From NCBI GenBank assembly GCA_006739055.1, contig AP019702.1, positions 3,435,388 through 3,499,387 on the forward strand: a stretch of 64,000 bases of DNA. Reading direction: 5' to 3'. Position numbers and translations under genes: made by a program. This DNA is from Allostella vacuolata. Lineage in GTDB: Bacteria; Pseudomonadota; Alphaproteobacteria; ATCC43930; Allostellaceae. The first letter of the stretch is position 1. Each line of letters starts with the position of its first letter. Under the pieces are notes generated by a model. The model made no database searches and had not been told where the DNA came from. It was given only the letters and a program-made list of their open reading frames with translations. Positions 44,939 to 53,238 of the stretch are shown piece by piece.

Positions 44939-44952
44939 TTGATCCAGATCAA
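44939..44952. promoter_or_regulatory. FNR/FixK-type box in a 338-bp divergent gap
   Basis: TTGATCCAGATCAA is an exact match to the FNR consensus TTGAT-N4-ATCAA. It lies 111 bases before the thiolase ATG (45064) and 213 before the aminotransferase ATG. I saw no gene in 44726-45063. Several T-rich stretches (TTTGTCTGTTTTGTATT) follow it on the thiolase side and may hold the promoter. Regulation by oxygen through an FNR, FixK or DNR protein is inferred. Confidence 0.65.
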
Positions 44953-45063
44953 GGAAATCCAAAGACGGACCTGTTTGTCTGTTTTGTATTCACGCGGTCA
45001 TGCCGCGTCGAAGACAAATAGCCGAAATTCCTTGCTGGCTGCGACCAGCGGACACAAGAGGCC

Positions 45064-46350
45064 ATGTCCATGAGAAACAAGCTACGAGAGCAAGTGGTTA
45101 TCTCTGGCGTCGGCTGCTCGCGCTTCGGCAATCTGCTGGAGACGCCCGAGATCAAGGGCATGAGCATCCAGGAACTGACGGCAAGCGCGGTCAAGGAGGC
45201 CCTCGACGATGCCGGACTGACGGGCCAGGACGTGGATGCGGTCTTCGCGGGCAACGCGATGGTCCACAGCTCGCAGGTGCCGGGTACCTACTCGCAGCTC
45301 TCGAAATGGACCGGTACGCAGTTCAAGGCCGGCGTGCATTTCGAAGCGCAATGCTCGACCACCAACGTGGGCGCGGCCATGGCGGCGATGGCGATCGCGG
45401 CCGGCGTCTACGATACGGTGCTGGTCTACGGCCTGGAGACCACGCGCACCAAGGTCAAGGGACACAGCCCCTACGAGCGCGAGCCGATCTCCCACCAGCA
45501 GACCTGGCTGTGGACCGACATGGCGGTCAACCAAGCCTATGGCGTGCCGCAGGGCTACGACATCTTTTCGACCTACAATGGCCTGGTCGCCCTCGGCTAC
45601 TGCCGGAAGCACGGCATCTCGATCGAGGATTTCGATCGCGGCATGTTCGAGGTCTGCCGCACGCGGCGCCTGCACGGCTCGATGAATCCCAAGGCCAACA
45701 TCCAGGAGAAGCTCGAAGACCGCGCGGCGCGGGACGGCTTCGGCGATCCCTTCGGATACTGGCAGTCCGAAGAGCACAACCCGTTCGTCGCCTGGCCGTC
45801 GCGGCTGCTGAGCCTGGTGACCACCGCGGACGGCGCCTCCGCCATGGTCATCACGCGCGCCGACCTGGCCAAGGGCGGCCGGTCCCGGCCCGTCGAGCTG
45901 AAGGGGTTCGGCGTCAGCTACAGCGACCTGCCCTGGTACGGCGAGGACCCGACCTTCTGGGAGTTCGACAAGCGGGCCATCGATGCGGCGTTCGACATGG
46001 CCGGCATCACGGCCGCCGACATCGGCTATCTCCACACCCACGACTGCTCGCACATCTCCGGCATCTGCACCGCCGAGACGATTGGCTATCTGGAAGCCGG
46101 CAAGGGGCTCGATGCCGCGCGCGAAGGCCGCCTGCGCTTCGACGGCGACCGGCCGATGTCGACCCATGGCGGGCGCCACGCCTTCGGGCACGCCTGGGGC
46201 GCCAGCGCCGGCACGGACACCTACGAGGCCGTCCTCCAGATGCGCGGCCAGGCCGGGCCGCGGCAGATCCCCAAAGTGCCCGACATCTCCGTCATCCACA
46301 CGCACGGATACGCCATGATCGGAACCGTCATCGTCCTCGGGAGTCTTTGA
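45064..46350 (+). CDS. Thiolase family protein (SCP-x/lipid-transfer-type)
   Basis: The 428-residue protein has the thiolase fold: VVISGVGCSRFG at the start, the nucleophile segment HFEAQCSTTNVGAAMAAMAI with Cys97, DGASAMVITRADL, and a C-terminal part with HTHDCSHISGICTAETIGYLEAGKG and GHAWGASAGTDTYEAVLQ in place of the usual GHP-x-GATG. It is followed after one base by a DUF35 zinc-ribbon/OB-fold protein, a pair typical of thiolase-like acyl-CoA lyases. The start could also be the ATG at 45070, which has better ribosome-site spacing. A perfect FNR box lies upstream. Confidence 0.87.
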   Translation: MSMRNKLREQVVISGVGCSRFGNLLETPEIKGMSIQELTASAVKEALDDAGLTGQDVDAVFAGNAMVHSSQVPGTYSQLSKWTGTQFKAGVHFEAQCSTTNVGAAMAAMAIAAGVYDTVLVYGLETTRTKVKGHSPYEREPISHQQTWLWTDMAVNQAYGVPQGYDIFSTYNGLVALGYCRKHGISIEDFDRGMFEVCRTRRLHGSMNPKANIQEKLEDRAARDGFGDPFGYWQSEEHNPFVAWPSRLLSLVTTADGASAMVITRADLAKGGRSRPVELKGFGVSYSDLPWYGEDPTFWEFDKRAIDAAFDMAGITAADIGYLHTHDCSHISGICTAETIGYLEAGKGLDAAREGRLRFDGDRPMSTHGGRHAFGHAWGASAGTDTYEAVLQMRGQAGPRQIPKVPDISVIHTHGYAMIGTVIVLGSL

Positions 46351-46351
46351 C

Positions 46352-46771
46352 ATGCAGAACACCACCGAGCGGACGGGCGCCATCGCCGGCTACTACGAGG
46401 GGCTCGCAGCAGGCCTGTTCCGGGCGATCGTCTGCAAGTCCTGCGGAAGCCACACCTTCCCGCCCACCGGCTGCTGCGAGCATTGCGGCAGCTGGGATGT
46501 CGAGCCCGTGGAACTGAGCGGCGATGCCACCCTGCTCTTCGCCACGCACAACATATCGCCGGCCTGTCATCCGCGCTTCGAGAAGATCGCGCCCTATGTC
46601 TACGGGCACCTGCGCCTGAAGGAGGGTCCGATCGTCCAGGCGATCATCCTGGGGGTGGACGCCACTCCGGGCGACCTCCAGCGCCTGTTCGAGCGGGGGC
46701 CTGTTCCCGCGAAGGCGGAGACGCTGCAGATGGACGACCTGCCCGTCCTCGCCTTCCGCATATCGAACTGA
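46352..46771 (+). CDS. DUF35 OB-fold protein with zinc ribbon
   Basis: The 139-residue protein has a rubredoxin-like zinc ribbon with Cys28, Cys31, Cys42 and Cys45 (VCKSCGSHTFPPTGCCEHCGS), then an OB-fold domain from about residue 50. DUF35 proteins bind thiolase-type enzymes and shape the acyl-CoA channel in archaeal and steroid-degradation complexes. It starts one base after the thiolase stop, with GGGAG upstream, so the two are made in equal amounts. A second thiolase/DUF35 pair is at 51294-52780. Confidence 0.88.
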   Translation: MQNTTERTGAIAGYYEGLAAGLFRAIVCKSCGSHTFPPTGCCEHCGSWDVEPVELSGDATLLFATHNISPACHPRFEKIAPYVYGHLRLKEGPIVQAIILGVDATPGDLQRLFERGPVPAKAETLQMDDLPVLAFRISN

Positions 46772-47022
46772 ACGAGCCGGCGACGGATCGGCCGGCGACC
46801 GGCGGGGCGCGCAACACGACGCGGCCCCGCCGGCGGCGGCTTCATCGCCCGTTCTCCGTCGCCCGCGCCGCGCGCGGCTGCGGCGCACCGCCTCTCCCCG
46901 GCGGCACCCGGGCGGCCCTCTCGCTTCTCGACCGAACCGATGTCGGTGCGATATCGTCGGGAGCGGCGGGTCGGAAGCCGACGCGGGCGCGCGACGGTGC
47001 GCCGATTGACAGCGGGAGGCGG

Positions 47023-48153
47023 ATGATGCGGCGACGCGTGTTCCTGGCGGGTCTTGCTCTGCTGGCTGGCGCCGCTCTTTCGCCGCCCGCCGCCGCCGCC
47101 GACCTCGTGGTCGCCACCGTCGGCCCGATGACCGGGCAGTACGCGATCTTCGGCGAGCAGCTGCGCCGCGGCGCTGAGCTGGCGGTCGAGACGATCAACG
47201 GCGCGGGCGGCGTCCTCGGCCGCAAGCTGCGGCTGGAGGTCGGCGACGACGCCTGTGATCCGAAACAGGCCGTGGCCGTCGCCAATCGACTCGCCGGCCG
47301 CAAGGTGGCGCTGGTCGCCGGCCACTATTGCTCGTCGTCCTCGATCCCGGCCTCCGCCATCTACCACGAGGCGGGCATCCTGCAGATCACCCCGGCCTCG
47401 ACCGCGCCGGCCCTGACCGACGACGCGGCGAAGAAGGGCTGGAAGACCGTCTTCCGCACCTATGGCCGCGACGACGCCCAGGCCAAGGTCTCGGGCCGGC
47501 TGCTGCTGGATCGCTTCGGCGACCGGCCGGTCGCCATCCTGCACGACAAGACATCGTATGGCCGGGGCCTGGCCGACGCGACCCGCGCCGTCTATCGCCA
47601 GGGCGGCAAGCGGGAGGCGATGTACGAGGCCGTCACCCAGGGGGACAAGGATTTCACCGCGCTCGTCAGCCGGATGAAGGCCGCCCGCATCGGCGCCATC
47701 TATCTGGGCGGCTACCACACCGAGGCGGGCCTGATCGTCCGCCAGGCGCGCGACCAGGGGCTCGACGCGGTGATGATCTCCGGCGACGCGCTGGTGACGG
47801 ACGAGTTCTGGAAGATCGCCGGGGCGGCCGGCACCGGCACCCTGATGACCTTCGGGCCCGACCCGCGCGAGGAGCCGGCCGCCAAGGCCGTCGTCGAGCA
47901 GTTCCGCCGGGGCGGCTACGAGCCCGAGGGCTATGCGCTCTACACCTGCGCCGCGATCCAGGTCTGGGCCGCGGCGGCGGAGAAGGCCCGGTCGGTCAAG
48001 AGCGGCCCGGTCGCCGCCGCGCTCCGCGCCGGAGCGTTCGACACCGTCGTCGGCACCCTGCGCTTCGACGCCAAGGGCGACGTGGTCGACCCGAAATACG
48101 CGGTCTATTCCTGGCAGGACGGCCGCTACGCGGTGGCGATTCCGGCGCGCTGA
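47023..48153 (+). CDS. LivJ/K-like ABC substrate-binding protein, orphan
   Basis: The 376-residue periplasmic protein has a signal peptide ending at AAAADLVVATVGPM and the type-I binding fold: GPMTGQYAIFGEQLRRGAELAVETINGAGGVLGRKLRLEVGDDAC in family order, TPASTAPALTDD, DKTSYGRGLADA, YLGGYHTEAGLIVRQARDQGLD and a closing GEGT-like loop. GGGAGGCGG precedes the ATG at 47023. No permease or ATPase gene adjoins, so it may serve the liv system at 36.7 kb or another transporter. It ends 28 bases inside the convergent truncated haemoglobin gene. Confidence 0.9.
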   Translation: MMRRRVFLAGLALLAGAALSPPAAAADLVVATVGPMTGQYAIFGEQLRRGAELAVETINGAGGVLGRKLRLEVGDDACDPKQAVAVANRLAGRKVALVAGHYCSSSSIPASAIYHEAGILQITPASTAPALTDDAAKKGWKTVFRTYGRDDAQAKVSGRLLLDRFGDRPVAILHDKTSYGRGLADATRAVYRQGGKREAMYEAVTQGDKDFTALVSRMKAARIGAIYLGGYHTEAGLIVRQARDQGLDAVMISGDALVTDEFWKIAGAAGTGTLMTFGPDPREEPAAKAVVEQFRRGGYEPEGYALYTCAAIQVWAAAAEKARSVKSGPVAAALRAGAFDTVVGTLRFDAKGDVVDPKYAVYSWQDGRYAVAIPAR

Positions 48154-48629
48154 CCCTCGGCCGCCGTCATCCAGTCCGGCCGTGGCCGCTTGCCCGGCGG
48201 CTGCATCCGGCCGTGATGGAAGGCGATGCCGAGCTCGAAGCTCTCGGCGATGCGGTAGGCGCGCTCCAGGAAGTGCGCCGCGGCCGCGGGCGGACATTCC
48301 CGCAGCGCGGTCTCCTCGAAGAGCGCCAGCCAGCGGTCGAAATGGGCGGTCTCCAGCGCCAGGCGGATGTGCGGCGCCATCGGCCGGCCGTGGTAGCGGC
48401 CGGTCAGCAGGGCGACCGACGACCAGAATTCGCGCATGTGCCCCAGATGCACGTCCCAGTCGGCGACCTGCTTCAGGAAGATCGGCCCGAGCAGCGGGTC
48501 GGCGCGCACCGCCGAATAGAAGGCGTCGACCAGCCGGCCGATCATCGCCTCGTCGATCCGGGTGCGCTCCATCACGTCCTGCGTCAGCAGCTGCCGCCGC
48601 TCCGGCCCACCCTCGGGATGCTCGTCCAT
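48126..48629 (-). CDS. Group III truncated haemoglobin
   Basis: The 167-residue protein has the trHb group III pattern: MIGRLVDAFYSAVRADPLLGPIF, VADWDVHLGHMREFWSSVALLTGRYHGRPMAPHIRL with the helical E to G segments, and HFDRWLALFEETA. An acidic N-terminal extension (MDEHPEGGPE) and a C-terminal tail after residue 140 flank the globin core. Such proteins bind oxygen or nitric oxide and protect against nitrosative stress. Its 3' end overlaps the convergent binding-protein gene by 28 bases. Confidence 0.87.
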   Translation of the reverse strand: MDEHPEGGPERRQLLTQDVMERTRIDEAMIGRLVDAFYSAVRADPLLGPIFLKQVADWDVHLGHMREFWSSVALLTGRYHGRPMAPHIRLALETAHFDRWLALFEETALRECPPAAAAHFLERAYRIAESFELGIAFHHGRMQPPGKRPRPDWMTAAEGQRAGIATA

Positions 48630-48708
48630 GCTGGTCCCCTCGCTTCCAGAAGGAATGTCCGGCCGCGGACGGCCGGCCGCAATGGGGTGCGACAGAAGGC
48701 CCCCGGGC

Positions 48709-49188
48709 CTACGCCACGTCTCGCAGCAGGTAGCGCACGCCCTTGCCACGGTCGGCCAGGCGGGCGCGGCCGACCTCGGCGAAACCGAGCGCGGCGTGGA
48801 AGGCGTCCGACGCCGGGTTGGGCGGGTCGACGTTGACCTCGCAGCAGACGTGCGCGTGCCCGGCCGCCGCCGCGGCCAGGAACAGGTCGGCATAGAGGGT
48901 CCGGGCAAGGCCCCGGCCGCGGGCCGCCGGCGCAACGACGACCCGGTCGACATAGACGAAGCGCCGATAGCGCCCGCGGAACCACAGGAAGTTGGGGCTG
49001 TCATAGTCCGCGTCCTGGTCGAACGCGACCAGCAGGGCCGCCCCCTCGTCCGCCACCCGGGCGTGGAACGCGCCGTCCAGCAGGTGCTGCAGCCCGTCCG
49101 CCGACAGCAGCGACAGCTCGACCGCATGGGCGTTGTTGAGCGCGAGCAGGCCGGCCAGGTCGCCGGCCGCGGGCGGCCGGAGAATCAT
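48709..49188 (-). CDS. GNAT family N-acetyltransferase
   Basis: The 159-residue protein has the GNAT acetyl-CoA loop VDRVVVAPAARGRGLARTLYADLF, with preceding strand FLWFRGRYRRFVY and later strand CCEVNVDPPNPASDAFHAALGFAEVG, which is the last conserved motif. An N-terminal part MILRPPAAGDLAGLLALNN fits as well. It transfers an acetyl group to an amine of a small molecule or protein. The ATG at 49188 overlaps the acyl-CoA synthetase stop as ATGA, so it might regulate that enzyme by lysine acetylation, as GNAT proteins do for some synthetases; this is inference. Confidence 0.86.
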   Translation of the reverse strand: MILRPPAAGDLAGLLALNNAHAVELSLLSADGLQHLLDGAFHARVADEGAALLVAFDQDADYDSPNFLWFRGRYRRFVYVDRVVVAPAARGRGLARTLYADLFLAAAAAGHAHVCCEVNVDPPNPASDAFHAALGFAEVGRARLADRGKGVRYLLRDVA

Positions 49189-51272
49189 GCGCGCTCGACC
49201 AGCGCGTCGACGATCGCCGTCGGCTCGCCCTCCGCGCCGACCATCACCGGGTTGAGGTCGACCGAGGCGATCCGCCCGCCCGCCTCCAGCATCATCGCCG
49301 CCAGGCGTACGGCCGCGTCGGCATAGGCCGACAGGTCGACCGCCGGCTCGCCGCGGGTGCCCTTCAGGATCGGCGCGATGCGCAGGCCCATCAACGCGTC
49401 GACAACCTCGGCCTGGGTGAAGGGCGGCACCAGCACGGCCACGTCGCCCAGCGCCTCGACATACTTGCCGCCGTCGCCGACCAGGATCGCCGGCCCCACC
49501 ATCGGGTCGAGCCGCGCCCCCAGCACCAGTTCCCGCCGGCCCTTGACCATGCGGGCGACGATGACGCCGTCCGCCCTGGCGCCCAGCGTCTCCAGCCCTG
49601 CCATCTGCGCCGTGAAGGCCGCCTCGACCGCGTCCGCGTCGTCGAGGCCGAGCGCCACCAGCCCGTGCTCGGACTTGTGCGGCACGTCGGCCGAGCACGC
49701 CTTGACCGCCACCGGCCCGCCCAGCTCGAAGAAGGCCGCCCTCGCCTCCTCGGCCGTGCGGCACAGGCGATGCGCCACCACCGGCAGGTCCTGGGCGGCC
49801 AGCAGGGCGAGGCTGTCGGCCTCGCTCAGGAACGGGGCGGCACCCGGCGGCAGCTCGACCGCGGCCGCCTTCGGCATCGTCGGCAGCACCGTGCGCATCA
49901 TGGCGGTATGCGCGGCGAGCTGAGCCAGCGCGCGCATCGCCGTCGTCTCGTTGGCATAGGTGGGGATGCCCGCCGCGGCGAAGACGGCGGCGATGTTCGG
50001 CTGCGGCACGCCCATCGCCACCGGCTTGCCGGTCGCGGCCATGAACTGTGCGGTGTCGCGGGCGAAGGCCGCCACGTCGTAGCCGGCCCCGGCGACCGGG
50101 ATGGCGATGAAGAACAGGTCGGCCGCCGGGTCCCGGCCGACGATCGGCAGGATGTCGCTGAAGAGCCGGCTGTTCGACAGCAGGGCCGCCGTCACGTCGA
50201 TCGGGTTGGTGGTGGTGGCGAAGCCGGGCAGCACCCCCTTCAGCCCCTCCACCGTTTCCGGCCGGAAGCGGCCGAGCGGCAGGCCGAGCTCGGTCGCGCG
50301 GTCGGCCGCCATGACGCAGCTGGCGCCGGAGTTGCTGATGGCGACGATCCGCCGCCCGTCCGGCCGCCAGCCCTTGAGATAGAGCTCGGCCGCCGCGCAC
50401 CAGTCGTGCATGTCGCTCGCCCGCCAGATGCCGTGGCGGCGCAGGAAGGCGTCGATCACCCGGTCCTCGCCGGCCAGCGAGCCGGTGTGCGAGCGGGCCG
50501 CCTGGGCGCCCGCCGCGGTGCGCCCGGCCTTCAGCGCCACGATCGCCAGGTCGCGGGCACGCGCCGCCGCCGCCAGCTGGGCCAGCCTGGGCGCGTCGGT
50601 CATCCCTTCGAGATAGATCAGCAGCAGCTTAATGTCCGGGTCGGCGACCATGGCCTGGGCCAGCTCGATCGCCGTCAGGTCGGAATCATTGCCGGTCGCG
50701 CAGACATAGCGCACACCGATGCCGCGCCCGCGCAGCAGCGCATAGGGCACCAGGCTGGTGGCACCGCTCTGGCTGACGATGCCGACCGGCCCGTCGGCGG
50801 GCGGCGCCTCGATGAACATGGTGGCGAAGTTGGCGACCGCGCCGGTGCCGAAATTGGCCAGCCCCTGGCTGTTCGGTCCGACGATGCGCATGCCCCTGGC
50901 ACGGGCCCGCGCGACCATGGAGCGCTGGGCGGCCAGTCCCTCCTCGCCGGTCTCGCCGAAGCCGGACGCCATCACCACGCACACCTTCACGCCGCGCTCG
51001 GCACAGGCGTCGATGGCCTGTACGCCGGCCTCGCCCGGGATGGCGACGACCACCAGCTCCGGCGCCTCCGGCAGGGATGCCAGGTCGGGATAGGCCTTGT
51101 AGCCCTGGATCTCGGCCCGGGCCGGGTTGATCGGGTAGACCGCCCCCTTGAAGCCGAACTTCGACAGGAAATGGATCGGCCGTCCGCCCACCTTGTTCGG
51201 GTTGTCCGATGCGCCGATCACGGCGACGGACCGGGGATCGAGGGCGGCGCGCAGGCCTTCGTCGAGCGGCAT
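49185..51272 (-). CDS. NDP-forming acyl-CoA synthetase (acetate--CoA ligase family)
   Basis: The 695-residue protein combines a CoA-binding domain (SVAVIGASDNPNKVGGRPIHFL), a succinyl-CoA synthetase-like flavodoxin part (GIVSQSGATSLVP, RSHTGSLAGEDRV with the phospho-histidine candidate) and a C-terminal ATP-grasp domain from about residue 475 (VAVKACSADVPHKSEHGLVALGL). It interconverts an acyl-CoA with acyl acid and NTP. The order alpha then beta in one chain is usual in bacteria. It is co-translated with a GNAT protein and lies downstream of a thiolase/DUF35 pair on the same strand. Confidence 0.9.
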   Translation of the reverse strand: MPLDEGLRAALDPRSVAVIGASDNPNKVGGRPIHFLSKFGFKGAVYPINPARAEIQGYKAYPDLASLPEAPELVVVAIPGEAGVQAIDACAERGVKVCVVMASGFGETGEEGLAAQRSMVARARARGMRIVGPNSQGLANFGTGAVANFATMFIEAPPADGPVGIVSQSGATSLVPYALLRGRGIGVRYVCATGNDSDLTAIELAQAMVADPDIKLLLIYLEGMTDAPRLAQLAAAARARDLAIVALKAGRTAAGAQAARSHTGSLAGEDRVIDAFLRRHGIWRASDMHDWCAAAELYLKGWRPDGRRIVAISNSGASCVMAADRATELGLPLGRFRPETVEGLKGVLPGFATTTNPIDVTAALLSNSRLFSDILPIVGRDPAADLFFIAIPVAGAGYDVAAFARDTAQFMAATGKPVAMGVPQPNIAAVFAAAGIPTYANETTAMRALAQLAAHTAMMRTVLPTMPKAAAVELPPGAAPFLSEADSLALLAAQDLPVVAHRLCRTAEEARAAFFELGGPVAVKACSADVPHKSEHGLVALGLDDADAVEAAFTAQMAGLETLGARADGVIVARMVKGRRELVLGARLDPMVGPAILVGDGGKYVEALGDVAVLVPPFTQAEVVDALMGLRIAPILKGTRGEPAVDLSAYADAAVRLAAMMLEAGGRIASVDLNPVMVGAEGEPTAIVDALVERA

Positions 51273-51293
51273 CGGGGATCCTGTGGGGCTGAA

Positions 51294-51656
51294 TCAGAGC
51301 GGAACGAAGCGCGGCAGGTGGCGCCCGTCGTGGAGATGGAAGGTGACCGCGACGCGCTGCCCGATCGTCAGTCCCGGCGCGCCGTGCGCCATCATGCGGA
51401 TGCCCTCGTCGAGGTCGACCAGGAGGATGGCGTACGGCACCAGCGGCCGGAAGGCGTCGGACGGGGCACGGGTGACGATGGCGGCGGCATGGACCGTGCC
51501 GGTCCCGGCCGCCCGCCGCCACTCCACCGCCTCCGACCCGCAGGCCGGGCAGAAGGCGCGCGGGAAGGTCTGCCGCGCCCCGCACGCGGTGCAGGCGCGA
51601 TAGCGCAGCTCGCCCGCGGCGCAGCCCGCCCAGTAGTGATCGGCCAGCGTGGTCAT
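51294..51656 (-). CDS. DUF35 OB-fold protein with zinc ribbon
   Basis: The 120-residue protein has a zinc ribbon with Cys22, Cys25, Cys36 and Cys39 (RACTACGARQTFPRAFCPACG) and an OB fold after residue 45, ending YAILLVDLDEGIRMMAHG and GQRVAVTFHLHDG. It overlaps the thiolase stop by one base (TGATG), so the two should form a complex. It lies 21 bases ahead of the NDP-forming acyl-CoA synthetase gene. The role is structural and substrate-channelling in known thiolase/DUF35 pairs. Confidence 0.88.
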   Translation of the reverse strand: MTTLADHYWAGCAAGELRYRACTACGARQTFPRAFCPACGSEAVEWRRAAGTGTVHAAAIVTRAPSDAFRPLVPYAILLVDLDEGIRMMAHGAPGLTIGQRVAVTFHLHDGRHLPRFVPL

Positions 51657-52780
51657 CAGTCGGCCCTCAAGACGAGGCTGACATGGGACGACATCACGCC
51701 GCCGTCGCCGTGGACGAAGGCCGTGGTGCGGCCCGGCAGCTGGCGGGCGCCGGCCTTCCCGGCCAGCTGGCGATAGGCCTCCGCGATGTGCGCCATGCCG
51801 CCGCCGACCCCGCAATGGCCGAAGGCGAGCAGCCCGCCATGGGTGTTGAGCGGCAGGGCGCCGCCCGGCCCGAAGGCGCCGTCGCGCGCCATCGCCGCCG
51901 CCCCGCCGCGCGGGGCGAAGCCGATCTCTTCCAGGAGCATGGTGAGCGTGATGGTGAAGCTGTCATAGATCGCCAGATAGTCGATGTCGTCCATGCCGGC
52001 CCAGGCCTCGTCGAGGGCCCGCTCCGCGGCCAGCGCCGCGCCGGTCTCGGTCAGGTCGGCGGCATGGGTGATGTGCTGGTGGCGGTGCGCCTGGCCCATT
52101 CCGGCGATGTGGGCCCCCTCCCCCTCGGCCGCCACCACCAGCGCCACCCCGCCGTCGGAGATCGGGCAGCAGTCGAGCAGCTTCAGGGGGGCGGCGATCG
52201 GCTTGGAGGCGAGCACGTCGGCGACCGTGATCGGCGCCGTCTGGTGGGCGCCCGGACAGGCCGCCGCGTGGCGGCGCATCAGCACCGCGAACTCCGCCAG
52301 GTCGGCCTCGGTCACGCCATGGACATGCATGTAGCGCGACGCCAGCAGGGCGTAGTAGGCGGGAATGGTGGCGCCGTAGGGCACCTCGAAGTCTGGATGG
52401 CCGACTTGGGCCAGGGTCTGGACCGACGAGTCGCGGCTCTGGCCGGTCGCCCGGTTCTCCGCCCCCACCACCAGGATCCGCCGGCACTGGCCGGCATCGA
52501 CCAGGCGGGCGGCCAGCATGGTCATCGCGCAGCCGGTGGCGCCACCCGCCTGGACGGCGTGGGCGTAGACGGGATCGATGCCGAAATGCTCGGCGAACAC
52601 GGTCGCCAGCATCAGGTGCGGATGGGTCGTGGAGTAGCCGCAGACGAGGCCGTCGATGTCGCCTCGGCCGAGCCCGGCATCCGCCAGCGCCGCCGCCGCG
52701 GCAGCCGTCATCAGGTCGATGGTCGAACGGCCTTCGTGCCGGCCGAAGCCGGTGTCGCCGGCACCGACGATGTGCGCCAC
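51656..52780 (-). CDS. Thiolase family protein lacking the nucleophilic cysteine
   Basis: The 374-residue protein has the thiolase fold (MAHIVGAGDTGFGRHEGRST, ADAGLGRGDIDGLVCGYS, LLDCCPISDGGVALVVAAEG, YDSFTITLTMLLEEIGFAPRG and the C-terminal NTHGGLLAFGHCGVGGGMAHIAEAYRQL). At the nucleophile position it reads HAVQAGGATGCAMTML, with Gly80 where active thiolases have Cys. Sterol-degradation thiolase-like aldolases such as Ltp2 also lack this Cys. A retro-aldol or structural role with the DUF35 partner is plausible. The first 34 codons are repeated downstream by a tandem duplication. Confidence 0.87.
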   Translation of the reverse strand: MAHIVGAGDTGFGRHEGRSTIDLMTAAAAAALADAGLGRGDIDGLVCGYSTTHPHLMLATVFAEHFGIDPVYAHAVQAGGATGCAMTMLAARLVDAGQCRRILVVGAENRATGQSRDSSVQTLAQVGHPDFEVPYGATIPAYYALLASRYMHVHGVTEADLAEFAVLMRRHAAACPGAHQTAPITVADVLASKPIAAPLKLLDCCPISDGGVALVVAAEGEGAHIAGMGQAHRHQHITHAADLTETGAALAAERALDEAWAGMDDIDYLAIYDSFTITLTMLLEEIGFAPRGGAAAMARDGAFGPGGALPLNTHGGLLAFGHCGVGGGMAHIAEAYRQLAGKAGARQLPGRTTAFVHGDGGVMSSHVSLVLRAD

Positions 52781-52866
52781 TTGCTGTCCTCCCCAGGCGG
52801 GCCGCAGTCTGCCCGCCGGAACGGGCCCGCGGCAAGACGGTTGGCAAGGACGGAGGTGCCGGGACG

Positions 52867-53050
52867 ATGAGCCTCAGGATCGCGACCTACAACCTGGAGA
52901 ACCTCGACGACGAGGATCCCGCCCTGCCGCTGGAGGCGCGCCTGCCGGTGCTGCGCCGGGCGCTGGCCGAGCTGGCCGCCGACATCCTCTGCCTGCAGGA
53001 GGTGAACGCCCAGGAGCCGCCCAAGCGGCCGCGGACCCTGTCGGCGCTCG
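52867..53050 (+). pseudogene. Duplicated 5' end of the endonuclease/exonuclease/phosphatase gene
   Basis: These 61 codons, beginning MSLRIATYNLENLDDEDP, are identical to the start of the gene at 53239. They stay open in the same frame across the junction because the duplicated unit is a multiple of three. A 442-residue fusion could be translated from 52867; its residues 62-124 would be antisense thiolase and promoter sequence. More likely this copy is inert, or acts as a second start. Confidence 0.7.
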
Positions 53051-53152
53051 ATCCGCCAGCGCCGCCGCCGCGGCAGCCGTCATCAGGTCGATGGTCGAAC
53101 GGCCTTCGTGCCGGCCGAAGCCGGTGTCGCCGGCACCGACGATGTGCGCCAC
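53051..53152 (-). pseudogene. Duplicated 5' end of the thiolase gene
   Basis: Codons 1-34 of the thiolase (MAHIVGAGDTGFGRHEGRST onward) are repeated here, then the frame runs into antisense of the endonuclease gene copy and stops at 52874. The fragment cannot make an enzyme. It marks the second copy of the divergent promoter. Confidence 0.75.
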
Positions 53153-53238
53153 TTGCTGTCCTCCCCAGGCGGGCCGCAGTCTGCCCGCCGGAACGGGCCC
53201 GCGGCAAGACGGTTGGCAAGGACGGAGGTGCCGGGACG

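Noticed and set aside
44949-45254. 101-residue minus-strand frame
   Set aside because: It overlaps the thiolase start and the FNR region in antisense and has shadow-like composition.
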